A DNA stretch of 64,000 nt from Pocillopora verrucosa (lineage: Eukaryota; Cnidaria; Anthozoa; Scleractinia; Pocilloporidae): positions 23,392,524 to 23,456,523 of the forward strand of contig NC_089319.1 in the NCBI RefSeq assembly GCF_036669915.1. The letters run 5' to 3'. The notes under the pieces were generated by a model. That model was not told the DNA's origin, did not search any database, and saw nothing but the letters and a program-made list of their open reading frames with translations. Positions 1 through 12,100 of the stretch are shown in pieces; position 1 is the first letter of the stretch, and each line of letters starts with the position of its first letter. The position numbers and the translations under genes are program-made.

Positions 1-510
1 TGCCAGCGGCCGGCGCATAGTGTCTTCCTGATGCAACTATAATAATTTTCTTATTTTTACACTGTAAGATGATCATCTAGACGAAAGATAAGTTGGACGA
101 AAGAGCAATTTTGTACATAAATAAGCGTTTAAAAAATAACTGCCAATACGAAGTTAACCGTCTAGACTACTGTATGCTCCAGAAACCACATGACTTTTGT
201 CTCTGCCTTTAAAGTGATTACATATGGTTCTGGTTGCCTTTTTAGATACAAAAGAGTATACTATCCTTTCAAAAAATTCCTTAAATGAGCTAAAGTCTCA
301 ACCTCGAAAGCTGCCATTTTGAATAGCGCTGAGCAGCCTGGATGCTTTCTCATTTAAAAGATCATTATTGGTGCTTGGCAAGATACTTGTAAATGCTTGC
401 CCTTAAATAATTGCAGGCTCATTTTTTTTTTTTTCAGTTGCAATTTTGCGAAAATCAACTGAAATTTAAAGCTGCGTAAGCATTCAATGTATTTTCTCCG
501 TTGGTAATAT

Positions 511-3500
511 TTAAAAGGCTGTATCCATGTTCCCGTAAGTGTGTTCGTCGGTGGCCTCTACACTTGGTTTACGACCGGGATTTTCTAGGGAGGTATCCTT
601 GTCTGGCAGGTCGAGAGGAATCTGGGAATTATTTACTTTGGGCTGTTCGTTCTGGTATATGGCTTGTCCTGGTTGACCATGCTGCATGGCAGGCTCTTTA
701 TATGTACCATTCTTGGTAGGAATGACGTTAACGAAAGTAGTAATGGAGGTCTGATAAAATGGGAAGGGAATCTTTCTCTCTTCTGACGGTATTTCCCAGC
801 CGTTCCCGTAACTTTCCACTGGGTAGGCAGGCTCACCGTGTTTAGGAATGTCAAGTCCTATCACAAATCAAGTATCAGTCTATTAGTTATAGAATCGCTT
901 GAAATTGTTCTTATGGATGTCACGATGAGGGTAAGATGCACGCCATCCCAAAGAACAACTGCGATGGAGACTCTGTCAATTCCATGACAGTTCTATCGGA
1001 AACTGATGTTGCTTTAGCAAAAGTAGATTGCAGGCCCAAACCGCCATCTTTGCCTTTTTAACATTTATAGAATTAGACAAATTTATCAGACCTAAAAAAT
1101 GCAAGAGGTATGTAAACTTCCTTTCAGAACTTTTCTTTTCAGATGTTTCTAGTCTAAGTAGATCCTCAGAGAGGATGGAGCATGTAGCGGTTGAGACTGA
1201 GGTGCCAGAGTATTGATCTGTGTGAGAATGCGTACACGCTAGAAGTAAACAGACCGTGTGAGATCTTTGAACAGGAGAAGTGCCAGGGTTCAAAGGTCAC
1301 TGGACATTTACTATGTTACCTACCTTTTATCTCGACTTCTTTGCTTACACGAAGCTGTCCGAGAAGTTTCAAAAGAAAGAAAAATGAGAAAGCCAGAACT
1401 GCGCACCAGGCCATGATGACAACTAAACCCAGCACGTTCCAGCCAAACAAACGGAATGAATGGTTGTCCCTGGCATAAAAGATGCCAGTTTTCATGTTAA
1501 AGATGGGGGCTGCTAGCACTCCCCAAATACCACCGCCAAGATGAACTGTAGAGAATAAAGAAAGCGACTAATAAGTTTTTTCCTCCTTAAATCAAGAAAA
1601 GGAGTCTCACGCTGTGATTTGTTTGGAAACTCAGGCATCTCTTTTAACCACTCCAGGTCAAAACTAAAGCCAGTTGCGATCAATCTCGGATTTCATTTGG
1701 CCGTTGTTAGTACTTCGGTTGGGGTTTTACGACACTGAATCGAAGAACACTCTCAAAACTGGAACTAACCAACCCTGTTTCGTAAGTTTTGCTTGAGTAA
1801 ACTTTTCACGAAGCATCACATTCGTAATCCGTCGAAACATTCAAGCAACACTTAAGGTGTACGTCACCGATAATTCCCGTAACAACTTACACTTTGAGTC
1901 TGAAGTTGTTTAAGGGAGATCTCTTCTGTCTTTTGCGTGGCTTGATCCTCTCATAGTTTGATGTTGTTCAATTTCTCTTACTTACCAGCCACAGCATCCA
2001 AGGGATCGTCAATCTGAAAACGCAGCATCGCAATACTCCAAGCAACGTAAGTGATTCCTCCGATAATGCCAATGACAAAAGCAGCATAAGGATGAAAGGT
2101 ATTACAGCCTGAACACTGGGAAACCTGTTTTGAAAAACCAAAGTTAGAACTAAGTGCATAAGAGGTCTGTATTTACCACAGATTTTATGAATAGGAGAAG
2201 TTTTCAGGGAAATGCAGTGGACTAATATTCAGCTCGTTGGACTCCGGCTTCTAGCTTTGCCCAGGGTTAAAAGGGTAATTGGGTATTACCGAACTGGGAT
2301 CAATTGTGAGAGGGAGAAGGGGGGGGGGGGGGGGTTGAGAAATGACACTAACCAGAACTGGAATCCGATACACATGATAGCAGCAGTGTGACTGATGATC
2401 GTGTTCGCCGATTTTCAAGCCCAAAACATGACTCATCAGATCGAAAGTATTTTTCTTACCATTCCAGTAAATCCACCGTTCATGGTGAATAACAGACTCC
2501 AGTGTTTTTCTGCAAAGCCCAGACGTTTGATGATCAAGGAAGTCAGTGCACCTGCAGCTCCTAAAAATTGAAGGATGACCTGATCGATTTATTTAATTCA
2601 TATCACAAATCACAGAAGAATTGGTAAAGAAAACACATTTTAAATGTGATGCTATTGACATTTACCTCCAATGACAGTGTTGACAATTACCAGTGACACA
2701 TCATTGGCAGCGCCCTCACCAGCAATGGCTGCATTAGAGCCGCCATTGAATGCCAGGAAACCAAAGAACAGGATGAATCCTCCCAAAGCTGCTTTCTACA
2801 AGTGTAACAAAAATGATTTTTTAAATCTTTCAGCTCCCTGCAAAATGAAGGCGCCAGCATCTATCTGCATTTTCTAGGCCAGGTAATGGCAAATAATATC
2901 AGGTTGAGTACTTACAGGAACAGTATGGCCTTTCAGTGGCATAGGGACACCATTGACAAATCTTCCGATTCTTGGTCCAACAATGGCTGCCCCGACCAAG
3001 GCAACCAGGCCACTAACAGTGTGAACAGCTCCACTTCCAGCAAAGTCCTACCATAAAAAGTATTACAAAACTATCAATATTTTCAATGAGATGTACAGAA
3101 CGAGTCGCAGATATGTACAAATATAGGTATATTGACTTTGTATCTCAAGTATCTCAAAGTTAACCCTTTTCATCTGGAACACTGGCTTACAAGGTGCAGT
3201 AAAACTTTGAGCCACTCAGCGGAGTCCTTGACCTTGAAAAAAGAGTCTAAATAGACGTTCGCGAAGATTGCTGACACTTGTTTAACATGGCATCATTATC
3301 AAATAATTTATTCCCCTCAGAAACGTAAATCATTTTACAGTAAAGTAAACTAGTACGGAAATTTGGTGATCCACGAACAGCATCATATTACCAGGTATAT
3401 AACATTCATATTACATGGTATATAACAGTCATGTTACGTGGTATGTGACAGACATATTACCTGGTATGTAACAGTCATATTACCTAGTGTATAACATTAA

Positions 3501-6500
3501 TAATACCTAGTATATAACATTCATATTACCTGGTATATAACAGTCATGTTATGTGGTGTATAACAGTCATATTACCTGGAATGTAACAGTTCTTGTAACA
3601 TTGTCTTTCGTGTACTCTGCACCAATGAACAGCCAACCATTTACATCCCAAGCCCAGTGACTTACTACTGGATACAAAAAACCTGCAAGAGAGCGAGCAC
3701 TTCATTGTTGTAAATTCAATACAAGTGAACTGATGAGGGAATTAGTATTTACATAAAGACAATTAAACCACAAGAGTTAAAATACTCGTAGTCAATATAT
3801 TAGGAATTATTAATCAGTAAGAACTGACTTTTTCGAATGATTGCCTTTCATCTGAGGATAACTTACCTGTCAAAAACACAGAGTACATCAGATAAGCCTT
3901 AAACTCAGTTCTCTCTGCTAAAGAACCGCTGACAATCGTTGCTGTCGAAGCCGCAAAAACGTAATGAAAAAACCAATGGGAGAATTTTTCAGCTGGTAAA
4001 TCTGCCAGCGCGAAATAGCTGTATCCAATGAAGCCATTGCCTTTTTCTCCAAACCCAAAGGCGTAGCCAAACAACCAGTAAGCCACTGCACCAATAACTG
4101 TAACAATCGAAACGAGACAGAAAATTAATAGCAGGCATAACTTTACTAACGCCAAAGGCCGGGATAATTCTTTAATCAGTGATAGCAATTGTTGCTACGC
4201 AATCCGTTACTTTAGTGTAAGGGACTGGAAACTGAATTGGTAGAAGGATTAATCAGCACGTGATTAACCATTTGTACTTACACGCGTCCAAGAAATTCTT
4301 GAGCAGGATGTTTGTTGTGTTCTTCGATCTTACTGCACCGACTTCAAGAAAAGCAAATCCTGCCTGCATAACTGCAAGAAAAAATGCCACAGAATCCAAA
4401 GATAGTTTTTTAACGAAGGACGCCGAAATATTCTCTCTCCCTTGTTTCGTTCCAAAAGCTACTCAATAGAAAAACATAAGGAATTACTAAACTAAACTAT
4501 CTTAATGGTGCATTTTTTGGGCCGTTTCAGGAATTTGTGATCGTCTCGGCTGGGTTGTTAAAAGCGAGATTTGTTGTAATCCGGTGTCAATCCTAGTATC
4601 CGTAGAATTTTTGTATGTAGCTAACCTCTCAGTGATATGGAGGCTAAGGGCTTACTTTCAAAACATCAGCTTTAGAAACTCTTTACGGTGGCCAATTTAC
4701 ATTATTAACTCAGTCAATAAAAACAAACTTATGTCACAGTTATAATTAATATTGTTTCGAAATCACGGCCTTAATTTGACTGAAAAAACGAGGAGCGAGG
4801 AGGCGGGATTACCCAGAGAGGATAGTAACATCACGTTTTTATTTGTTCATAATTTGTCTGCGTGCAGCCCAGCCTGAAAAAAAAAACCCAAGAAGACAGG
4901 TCTTGAACGGCGATGATAGCGATAAATGTTCATTTGTTCGTTATGTTGGAAAAAAAGGTGTGCAGTAGTGGTCGCCCCCTATCTACTCTAAGGTAAGATT
5001 GCACTGCTGAGATATTCATGACTCGTCACGTTTTGCCTTTGCTATGCCCGTGCTATTCACCCGTCAAACAATATCTACTTGAGTTTGTAGAAGGCAATGC
5101 GTCAAAGATCAAGTAAAACAATATAAAAGTGCTTAGTTGTAGCTGGTAACATCGTCGTTTAGATTATAATTAGAACTTCTACCAATATTCTGTCTGAATT
5201 GTTCGCATATATAATTATTTTGCGTTTTTTTTTCTTAATTCACTTGAATCCGACAGTGCTTCAGCAACGGTTTCAGTCCTTTGTAATAGCACTTCGTTTG
5301 CCGCTATGTTACACAGAAATGATGTTGCGACAATTTGGTTGAGGCCAGCTCGTTAAAGAAGGTACAGTCACCAATTTGTCTCAAACCGTTATATGATGAG
5401 CCTAACCGTAAACATAGAGAAAACATTCGAGATATTCATGGGATGCAGTTTAATGACACTGACATTGTTCGATAGGAAATCAGTTAGGGTTGAGATGCGA
5501 GGCGGTGGTTTCCAAATATTTATAAAAATTTCAGTTCGAGTTTGATGATATGAAAACTACCAGATATCAATATTAGGTAGACAAAAGTTATTTTTAATGG
5601 TTGAACTGCTAGTAAAATATTTGATTGGTACGAATTATAAACAAAAATTGGTGTTTAAAACGTTTTTAATTTATATGCCAGCTCATTTAGCTCTAACAAT
5701 GAGAGTAGACAATAAGGCAGTATTAAGTGCGCAGTTGACATGCAAAATGTTCTGCCTGCTTAGGGTTATACCTCTGTTCGTTATGTTGCACAGAGAACAA
5801 TTCACCTACATCTCACTTCAGCTGCCTTCTTCTCACAAAATGGCACATAAGATCTGGTTTGGAGCGCACTATTGACATTCGTCTTGAGGTTATTGAGCAA
5901 AGATCGTTATTATCATAAAGAAGAATGTAAAAAACCAGTCTAAAAGAGAGCTCCCTAATTATTTAAGGTCATTGAGCACATAATGAATATCTCATGATAG
6001 GCCAACTGATCGATAAAAACTCTTTAAAAAACATTCCAACTTTGAAACTGTATCAAAAATGTCGATGATTTCCGCAATGGGGTTCCTCAGTTATGAACAA
6101 ATAAACGCAAATCAAAGTAAATAAGTTTTCTCTACTAACGTGAGAGGAATCAAAACAACCGTAAGAGTACGTGACGAAGTCACGGCACAGAGTATTGATT
6201 GAGAAGGATTAATGTAGACAAAACTTTCCGGATTGACTTTGTTAAAGTAGAGCATTTGAATAAATATGATAATTACGATTGGAAGACCGCGAAATTATCC
6301 GGACCCTTGCAACTTGGCTTTGATTTAGCGTTTATTCCTCCATTCTCATATCCTAACTACATTGAAATCCTTTCTCACTAATATCAAAATTGTCGGTGTT
6401 TTTTAAAACTGCCTTTTCTCTCAGAAAAGAACATTCCTATAGAGAGTCGCAACTCTAAATGTGAAGACGAACTAAAAAATCTCAGAGCCACTCAAACATA

Positions 6501-6718
6501 ACTATTACCCTATAACATATAGATTTAGCCAAGCCTAAAAGCGGAGCTCGCATTTTTTTTTTTACGGTACGTATGCAAATAAGCACACGACCTTAAAAAA
6601 AAGTCAAGTTATACTCACGAAAGACAAGAATTCCCATGACAATCAGAAACAGTTGGTCAATGTTTCCGCGCAGTGTTTTCAACATAACATCAAGCTCTTG
6701 GGCAGTTAAGTTGGACAT
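511..6718 (-). CDS. AMT: Ammonium transporter, Amt family (10 exons, 532 aa)
   Basis: An 11-helix Amt/MEP family channel for ammonium/ammonia in the plasma membrane. Exons on the minus strand: 6619-6718, 4282-4371, 3867-4097, 3576-3682, 2916-3047, 2666-2795, 2460-2560, 1986-2124, 1324-1545, 511-857. All junctions are GT-AG, phases match, and the exons sum to 533 codons. Family marks: MQAGFAFLE in helix 2, W in the [10 protein letters not shown] segment, the DFAGSGAVH signature with the first pore histidine near residue 185, and VHLGGGIWG with the second pore histidine near residue 345. The N-terminus has an N-L-T glycosylation site and no signal peptide, as expected for animal AMT. The last exon encodes a polar cytoplasmic tail of about 115 residues. 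The ATG follows a TATA box 150 bp upstream. It differs from Rh glycoproteins, which lack the DFAGSG motif. In symbiotic cnidarians such proteins handle nitrogen exchange; that role here is inference. Confidence 0.95.
2319..2334. repeat. Poly-G run (16 nt) in an AMT intron
   Basis: An uninterrupted G tract lies in the intron between exons 7 and 8. A similar T-then-G tract lies at 45270-45292 in an ORP intron. Both are simple repeats; the exact length may be a sequencing estimate. Confidence 0.8.
3384..3590 (-). repeat. Nine-unit 23-bp minisatellite containing the exon 4 splice donor
   Basis: Nine contiguous 23-nt units start at 3384, 3407, 3430, 3453, 3476, 3499, 3522, 3545 and 3568. On the minus strand most contain a CAG/GTAAT-like 5' splice site. 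The last unit (3568-3590) spans the true exon 4/intron junction at 3576/3575, including the final five codons (TVTFQ) of the exon. Eight of the nine units retain the GT; the unit at 3545 has AT instead. Confidence 0.9.
4641..4730 (+). repeat. Degenerate tail of a Penelope-like element in AMT intron 1
   Basis: The segment shares a block (CTTTACGGTGGCCAATTTAC) and the following A/T-rich tail with the 3' end of the Penelope-like insertion at 41926-43136 and with the remnant at 31654-31750. The hammerhead-like part is heavily decayed. The rest of AMT intron 1 (4372-6618) shows no coding sequence that I can support. Confidence 0.55.
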
Positions 6719-6866
6719 TTTGATGTCAATTTTCACCTTGACTAGTTATACCTCACTATACCTAACGAAATACCCGCCAAAAACCGATGAGCCAGGAAGC
6801 TTGCTTTATTACGTAATTCAGTTACGGAGACGAGAAAGAGAGAAGGAAAGTCTGAAATTCTCACTG

Positions 6867-6875
6867 CCTTTTATA
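6867..6875 (-). promoter_or_regulatory. TATA box of the ammonium transporter gene
   Basis: On the minus strand the sequence reads TATAAAAGG, about 145 bp upstream of the AMT start codon. Initiation would be expected near 6840, leaving a short leader of roughly 120 nt. This is a sequence match only; no expression data. Confidence 0.5.
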
Positions 6876-9155
6876 CACTTCATGGCTAAGGGAGTCGCAA
6901 ATTGTTTTCCTTTGTCAGTCCACGTGATTTAAGGATGTTCTTCTTCTTGTGATTGGTCTTTCCCTCGCTAGACTTTGACTCTTGAGGTCCTTGGGAACAA
7001 AAAAACCAAAGTCCGAAGAATTAGTCCGACGGAATGACGCATTAGTTGCCATAGATAAATTTTAGACTCGAACTTGTCACCTGTATACTCGGTGGTCCTG
7101 GAGGGTAAAAACAAAAATAACGAATATTGCGACTGACGGAGTCCTGTTTGTACGGAACTCTTCATACATTAAACGCGAGAAAAATCCCCGATAAACTTCA
7201 AGTTATAGTTCAACACGGTAAAAAGCAGTGAGTTTGGATTGCACATTTAGTTTCGCATTTGCGATGCATCCAAAGATCGATTTGTTTAATCATGTGCTGA
7301 TCAGTCTGTTGCGAACTGAGTAACAACGACACGAACACGACAAAAGCTCAACCGCAAGTCACGCGGAACGAGGCTTTGCTGACCGGCTTACGAACTTTGA
7401 AACTTGTCTTATGTTGGCAAAATTGTGAAACTTCAAAGTTTATAGTGAAAGCAGACTGCTCAAATAGTCTGTCTTGTTTCACCTCATCTTCGGTAGAAAA
7501 GTTTGTCAACAATTCATTTACGGAATATGTGTTGCGTAATATGCAATTTGAACAGACCGGCGGAATGCAAGCTATTTTTCTCTGCTAATTATCTAGTGAA
7601 ACATGACCCGAAGCTAGAGCAGTTTCGTTTGGGAAGCAAGAAACTAAAAGTGTTTAAAATTGGAATTTTTCAAACATTTATGGATGTGACTCCTTGTGAA
7701 CATTGTTCACGAAAACATCCGTTCACGTAAATTCCATATGTCTCTCACGAGGAGGAGGCTGCCGACGCATTTTCGTAAACAAATTGTAGCGAATTGTTAA
7801 TCAGATACTAATGGCTATCCTGACACATCAGGTTGGATTATTTGACCGACGGAAAGCCCCAAAAGAAACTTTGCTGTGTCTTAGAAAGCTTTACAATATC
7901 ACTATGAAAATAATAATTCATGTTTTCAATGAAGTAAATACAATTTGTCAAGTTTTATCTTTTTTATCTTGAGCAGTTCAAAGGGCCCTGCCATATAGAA
8001 AGTTAACATCCTGAAAAGTGCACAACTTTCGCTTTACTAAACCCTAAACCTGGCTGGTTTTAAAGGGGAGAGTGATAAGTATTGAAGGAAAATAATCGAC
8101 TCAAAATTTCTCCTTATCCGGTAGGAGGTGGAATACTATTAGGGGACGCGTAGGAGCACGTACAAAATTAGCATGAGAATTAACGGTAAGTTGAGAACAG
8201 AAAAATAGTTTGATTAACACTAACAAGCAGTAAAGAATTAAGGAAGGTTGGTTGACTTTATTTCGACCATGGAGTCATACACTTAGGGAGAACCCGAATA
8301 ACATTTTTGTAAGAGCTTGTTTATTTGATATACAAGTACAAAAAAAATCTTCCCTCAGCTTGATCTTGTGTGACCCTTGCAATACCGAGATTTCGGTGAA
8401 ATCTTACCTTTTATCTTGTTTGACTAAGGGAAGGCTATTACTTTGTTTTCGCTTGGACCATACTAAGTCCTTTAGAGCGACAAAACGAAAACCACAAAAT
8501 AACATCTGCATCCACATCTTAATCATAAACTCACTTACAAGAATCTCTCCATTTCTTCACCCCTGACACCTTGAAATTTTTCTGTTTTCCCTGACCTCCT
8601 CTATAACTACGACAATCTTTAAAACAACCTTAATATAACTTCTATTGCATTCCACCCCTCGCGCACATCACACGATCCAACTCTAACAAATTCACACCAA
8701 AATTTGACAAAGCATGCAAAATTGAGTCATTAGAATATTACCATCGGCCCAAACTTTCACATTGTAAAACCTTGATACTTTTCGAGACCAAATTCTTTTA
8801 ACTACTAAAATATCGCTCATTATCCTTTTTATGAGGTAGAAATCTTAATATAATTGATATATTACTTTCTTATTGTATGTCCATGTACAATAATCAATTT
8901 TAAACATGTATATTAACATAATTTCAAGAAAAGCATTAAAAAGTATAGAAACGAGAGCGTTTTTTATACTGTCTACATACACGGGAACAAGAAAAAAGTC
9001 ACACATTAACAAATTCTGTAAATCTTATAAAAAATTTTGATCTTGACAATTATTATAACTTCCTTAGAGTATTCATATAACTTACTTTTCTATACGTAAA
9101 TTGGTGCTAGAAGTATATCATTCTTATACATCTATATGTCAGATAATGGTGGTCT
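6876..9155. other. Intergenic: AMT upstream region and choline kinase 3' flank
   Basis: No protein-coding exon, tRNA or clear mobile element is visible. The part nearest AMT (6876-7300) is its presumed promoter region. From about 8560 to 9150 the sequence becomes very AT-rich and probably includes the 3' UTR of the minus-strand kinase gene. Short open frames at 7376-7730 and 8252-8566 have no recognisable motifs or splice context. Confidence 0.5.
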
Positions 9156-12100
9156 TTAAATGAGACCTAACTCTTTCTTGCGATGATGATAAGCTTCGAA
9201 TCGTGCCAAGCCATAATCCTTAGAGACAAAAAAACAAACAAAAGTATTTAAATCTCAATCACTGAGGTACGTATCGTTACAGAAGATTTATTCTTTGTCT
9301 GACGCTGGTCGAGCGAGATCAATTTGCAGAACCCGTTATAACTGAATGGCTTTTCTCGCTTTGTTTAGATTAACAGATTTACCATTGTTTTTTCCTTTTT
9401 TTACCAAACCCAACCAGGAGCTCACCCAAAAGCTAAAAATAAAAAAATAAAATAAGGAAATATGAATTAAATTGGATCTTAGCGAAGTGAGCAACAAAGG
9501 TTTTGTTCCCAAGTAAAATGTTAACGTACCAAATAATTAAATTGGATTCCGTTACCGGCAGAGTTCAATCGCTCTTGTACAACTCCCCACAGACCCCACA
9601 TGAAGTGTGAAGCCAGGGCAAATCTGCAACGAACCAGATTTTAATCGTCTCATAGAGTTCTTGTCCACATAAAATGTTTCATGTTCCTAACAAGTTACAT
9701 AACATTATCGCACACGAGAAGAACATGGATTTCCAGGAGTTGTTTCCATTACCTGTTCACTTGATCTAACAATTCTGATTCCTCTATTGTACACTCAGCT
9801 GAAGTATAATTATTTTCCTTTGTATCTTTTCCAAGGTACGCTCTGATGAAGATCAACTGTCAGAATTATGAAAATAAAGGAAAACGGCTCTTGATCACTG
9901 AGAAGCACTAGACTAATGCATACTGAAGGCCACCTCAATCAGCAAAAATTAGTGCTCACATTATCTTGGTATAGCAAATTTTGCTACACCAAGCATACCG
10001 AGAAGACTCGCAGTAAACATTCAAACCATCTCATACAAGGTCGGAAATAACATAGTCGTGAGAAAAGCAATAGTGCGTCATAATCACTGTACTTCACTTT
10101 GATAAACAACCACAAGCTTTTTACCACATTTACAAACATAAAGGACGTTCACGTGAGGGTTGGAAATGAGGCAAAGCTAAAATATCATGACTGATAAGAT
10201 GTACACGTGAGACAAATAATCAGCAGTGTTCTCTTTGGCTCAAGTCCACTGCTCTATTTGTGAAGTCGCTCTTGCAAATTTTGAGGAATTCATGTCACAC
10301 TGCACCCGCTTTGATGGGAAGGGGAGGAGGGGAGGAGGATGGGGGCTTTTGTGAAATCCTGGAAACATCTGTAGCCACTTTTGTCTAAATGGTGAAAGAG
10401 GCATTTACGCTTAGACTTTGCCAGTGAAGTAAAGGTATCTCTTTAAAGTGGAATAAGTTTCCATACTCTGCTTGAATTAAATTGTTCTGCTGGCCCCTGG
10501 GTGATTTTAAGAATAGACAAAGAGACAGGAACAAGGGGCCTTATTGACCGTAGTCACACCTCAGTCTCCAATTTCCTCTCAGAAAACAAGAAAAGTCACT
10601 GAGAACCAACAGAACCTAGCAAAGTTGGTATCAGCACCAAATAAAGGTTTGCAGCCAATTCACCTGTTGTTCTTTGCTGGGCCAACTTTTAAGAGACATG
10701 GAAAAGTATTGTGGAGGAGGAACAGAGTAGTCAAACATCCACTCACAAAAATGGTTTGCTAAGTCAAAAGCCCTGAAATAAAAACAGAAAGATAACCAGC
10801 TGATACTCAAAGTGTTAAATTTGTACAATCTTCTTTCATTTTGCAGAATCTGCTTGTAAATAAGTGATGAGAATCTCACAAATCATCATCTTGGGACAAA
10901 AACTCCATTCTCAGGACTTTACAAAAAATGTTGTATGGTCTGGCTTTGTTCATGAGAAATACTTTTGAAATCTTTGATTGAAAGGAATAATACCAATCTC
11001 AGAAAACTAATTGACTTTGAGGTTAAGAGGTTATAAACATTTAACACCTGATGGCATTATCTATGGGGTGGGTGGCGTGGATTTGGGGATAATTGATATA
11101 TAAAGGCTGCAGCTCATACACTGAAGGATGGTTCAGCTTTTCAGGTAAGGTTGTTGAGTCATGTTGGTCTAAGGTACAAATAGAATTCCTAGAAGTTTGT
11201 TATGAGAGGTGGGACATCATATCAATTAAATGTTACTGTTGAGCACTTAAAATGACTTCTAGAATAGCCTTCCCAAAGGGCTTGTATATTGCATATGGAG
11301 ATATTTACCTGTAATTGTAGGCACTAAATTCAAAGTCTATCAGCTTTAAGTCAAAATCTTCTTCATTATTTTCTTGCAGTTCTTTGGAGACTCTCAAAAT
11401 ATTGCCTAAATAAATAAGCAGACTCCAGTCATACACTATGGAATATATATGAACTGAAAATACAAAACAAAATACAATATGAACTATGGGAGGTGAAAAA
11501 GAAAAAAGACATGAAGATGAGGAGAAGAAAAGAGGCTGAAAAAATAGAAATGTTTTCAGTTTTGTAAGCCTACAAACTGGCTGTGTTTTGGATGAGGAAT
11601 GAATCAATGAGACAAGTTTGTCTAAGGTGGGGTAGAACTGAGTGAGGAGAGGGGGCAGGGCGAGGGATTCACAAGCTCTACTAACTCTATGCTTATGTAC
11701 TGCTTCCCTTTCACATTCACCTTTTATTTTGTTTTTCCTGTTGTAGGTTATTACCAAATATATTTACCTTGTTGGAGATCATTATGGCAAAATTTAACTG
11801 GTCCTGGTGAAGTTGCCATTTCTAAATAGTTTCTGGAAGATATCACAACAACTATAAAAATGAAATTAGAATAACAGATTTACAACAGTCTTTTGTCTTT
11901 ATAAAATAACTTTTCAGTGCTTCACTCATCCAGAGCTTTAGCAGATGTAGTAATCAGAGTGCATGTGCTAAGTATCTTAGTTATTTTATTAACAGTTGTA
12001 CTTAAAAAAATTGAAGAGATGGTGGTAAAAAAGCCCTTAGTGATGTTAGATTATTAATTTTCACCTTTTTTTTTTTTTTGCCCTTTCCCTCCCCTATCCA

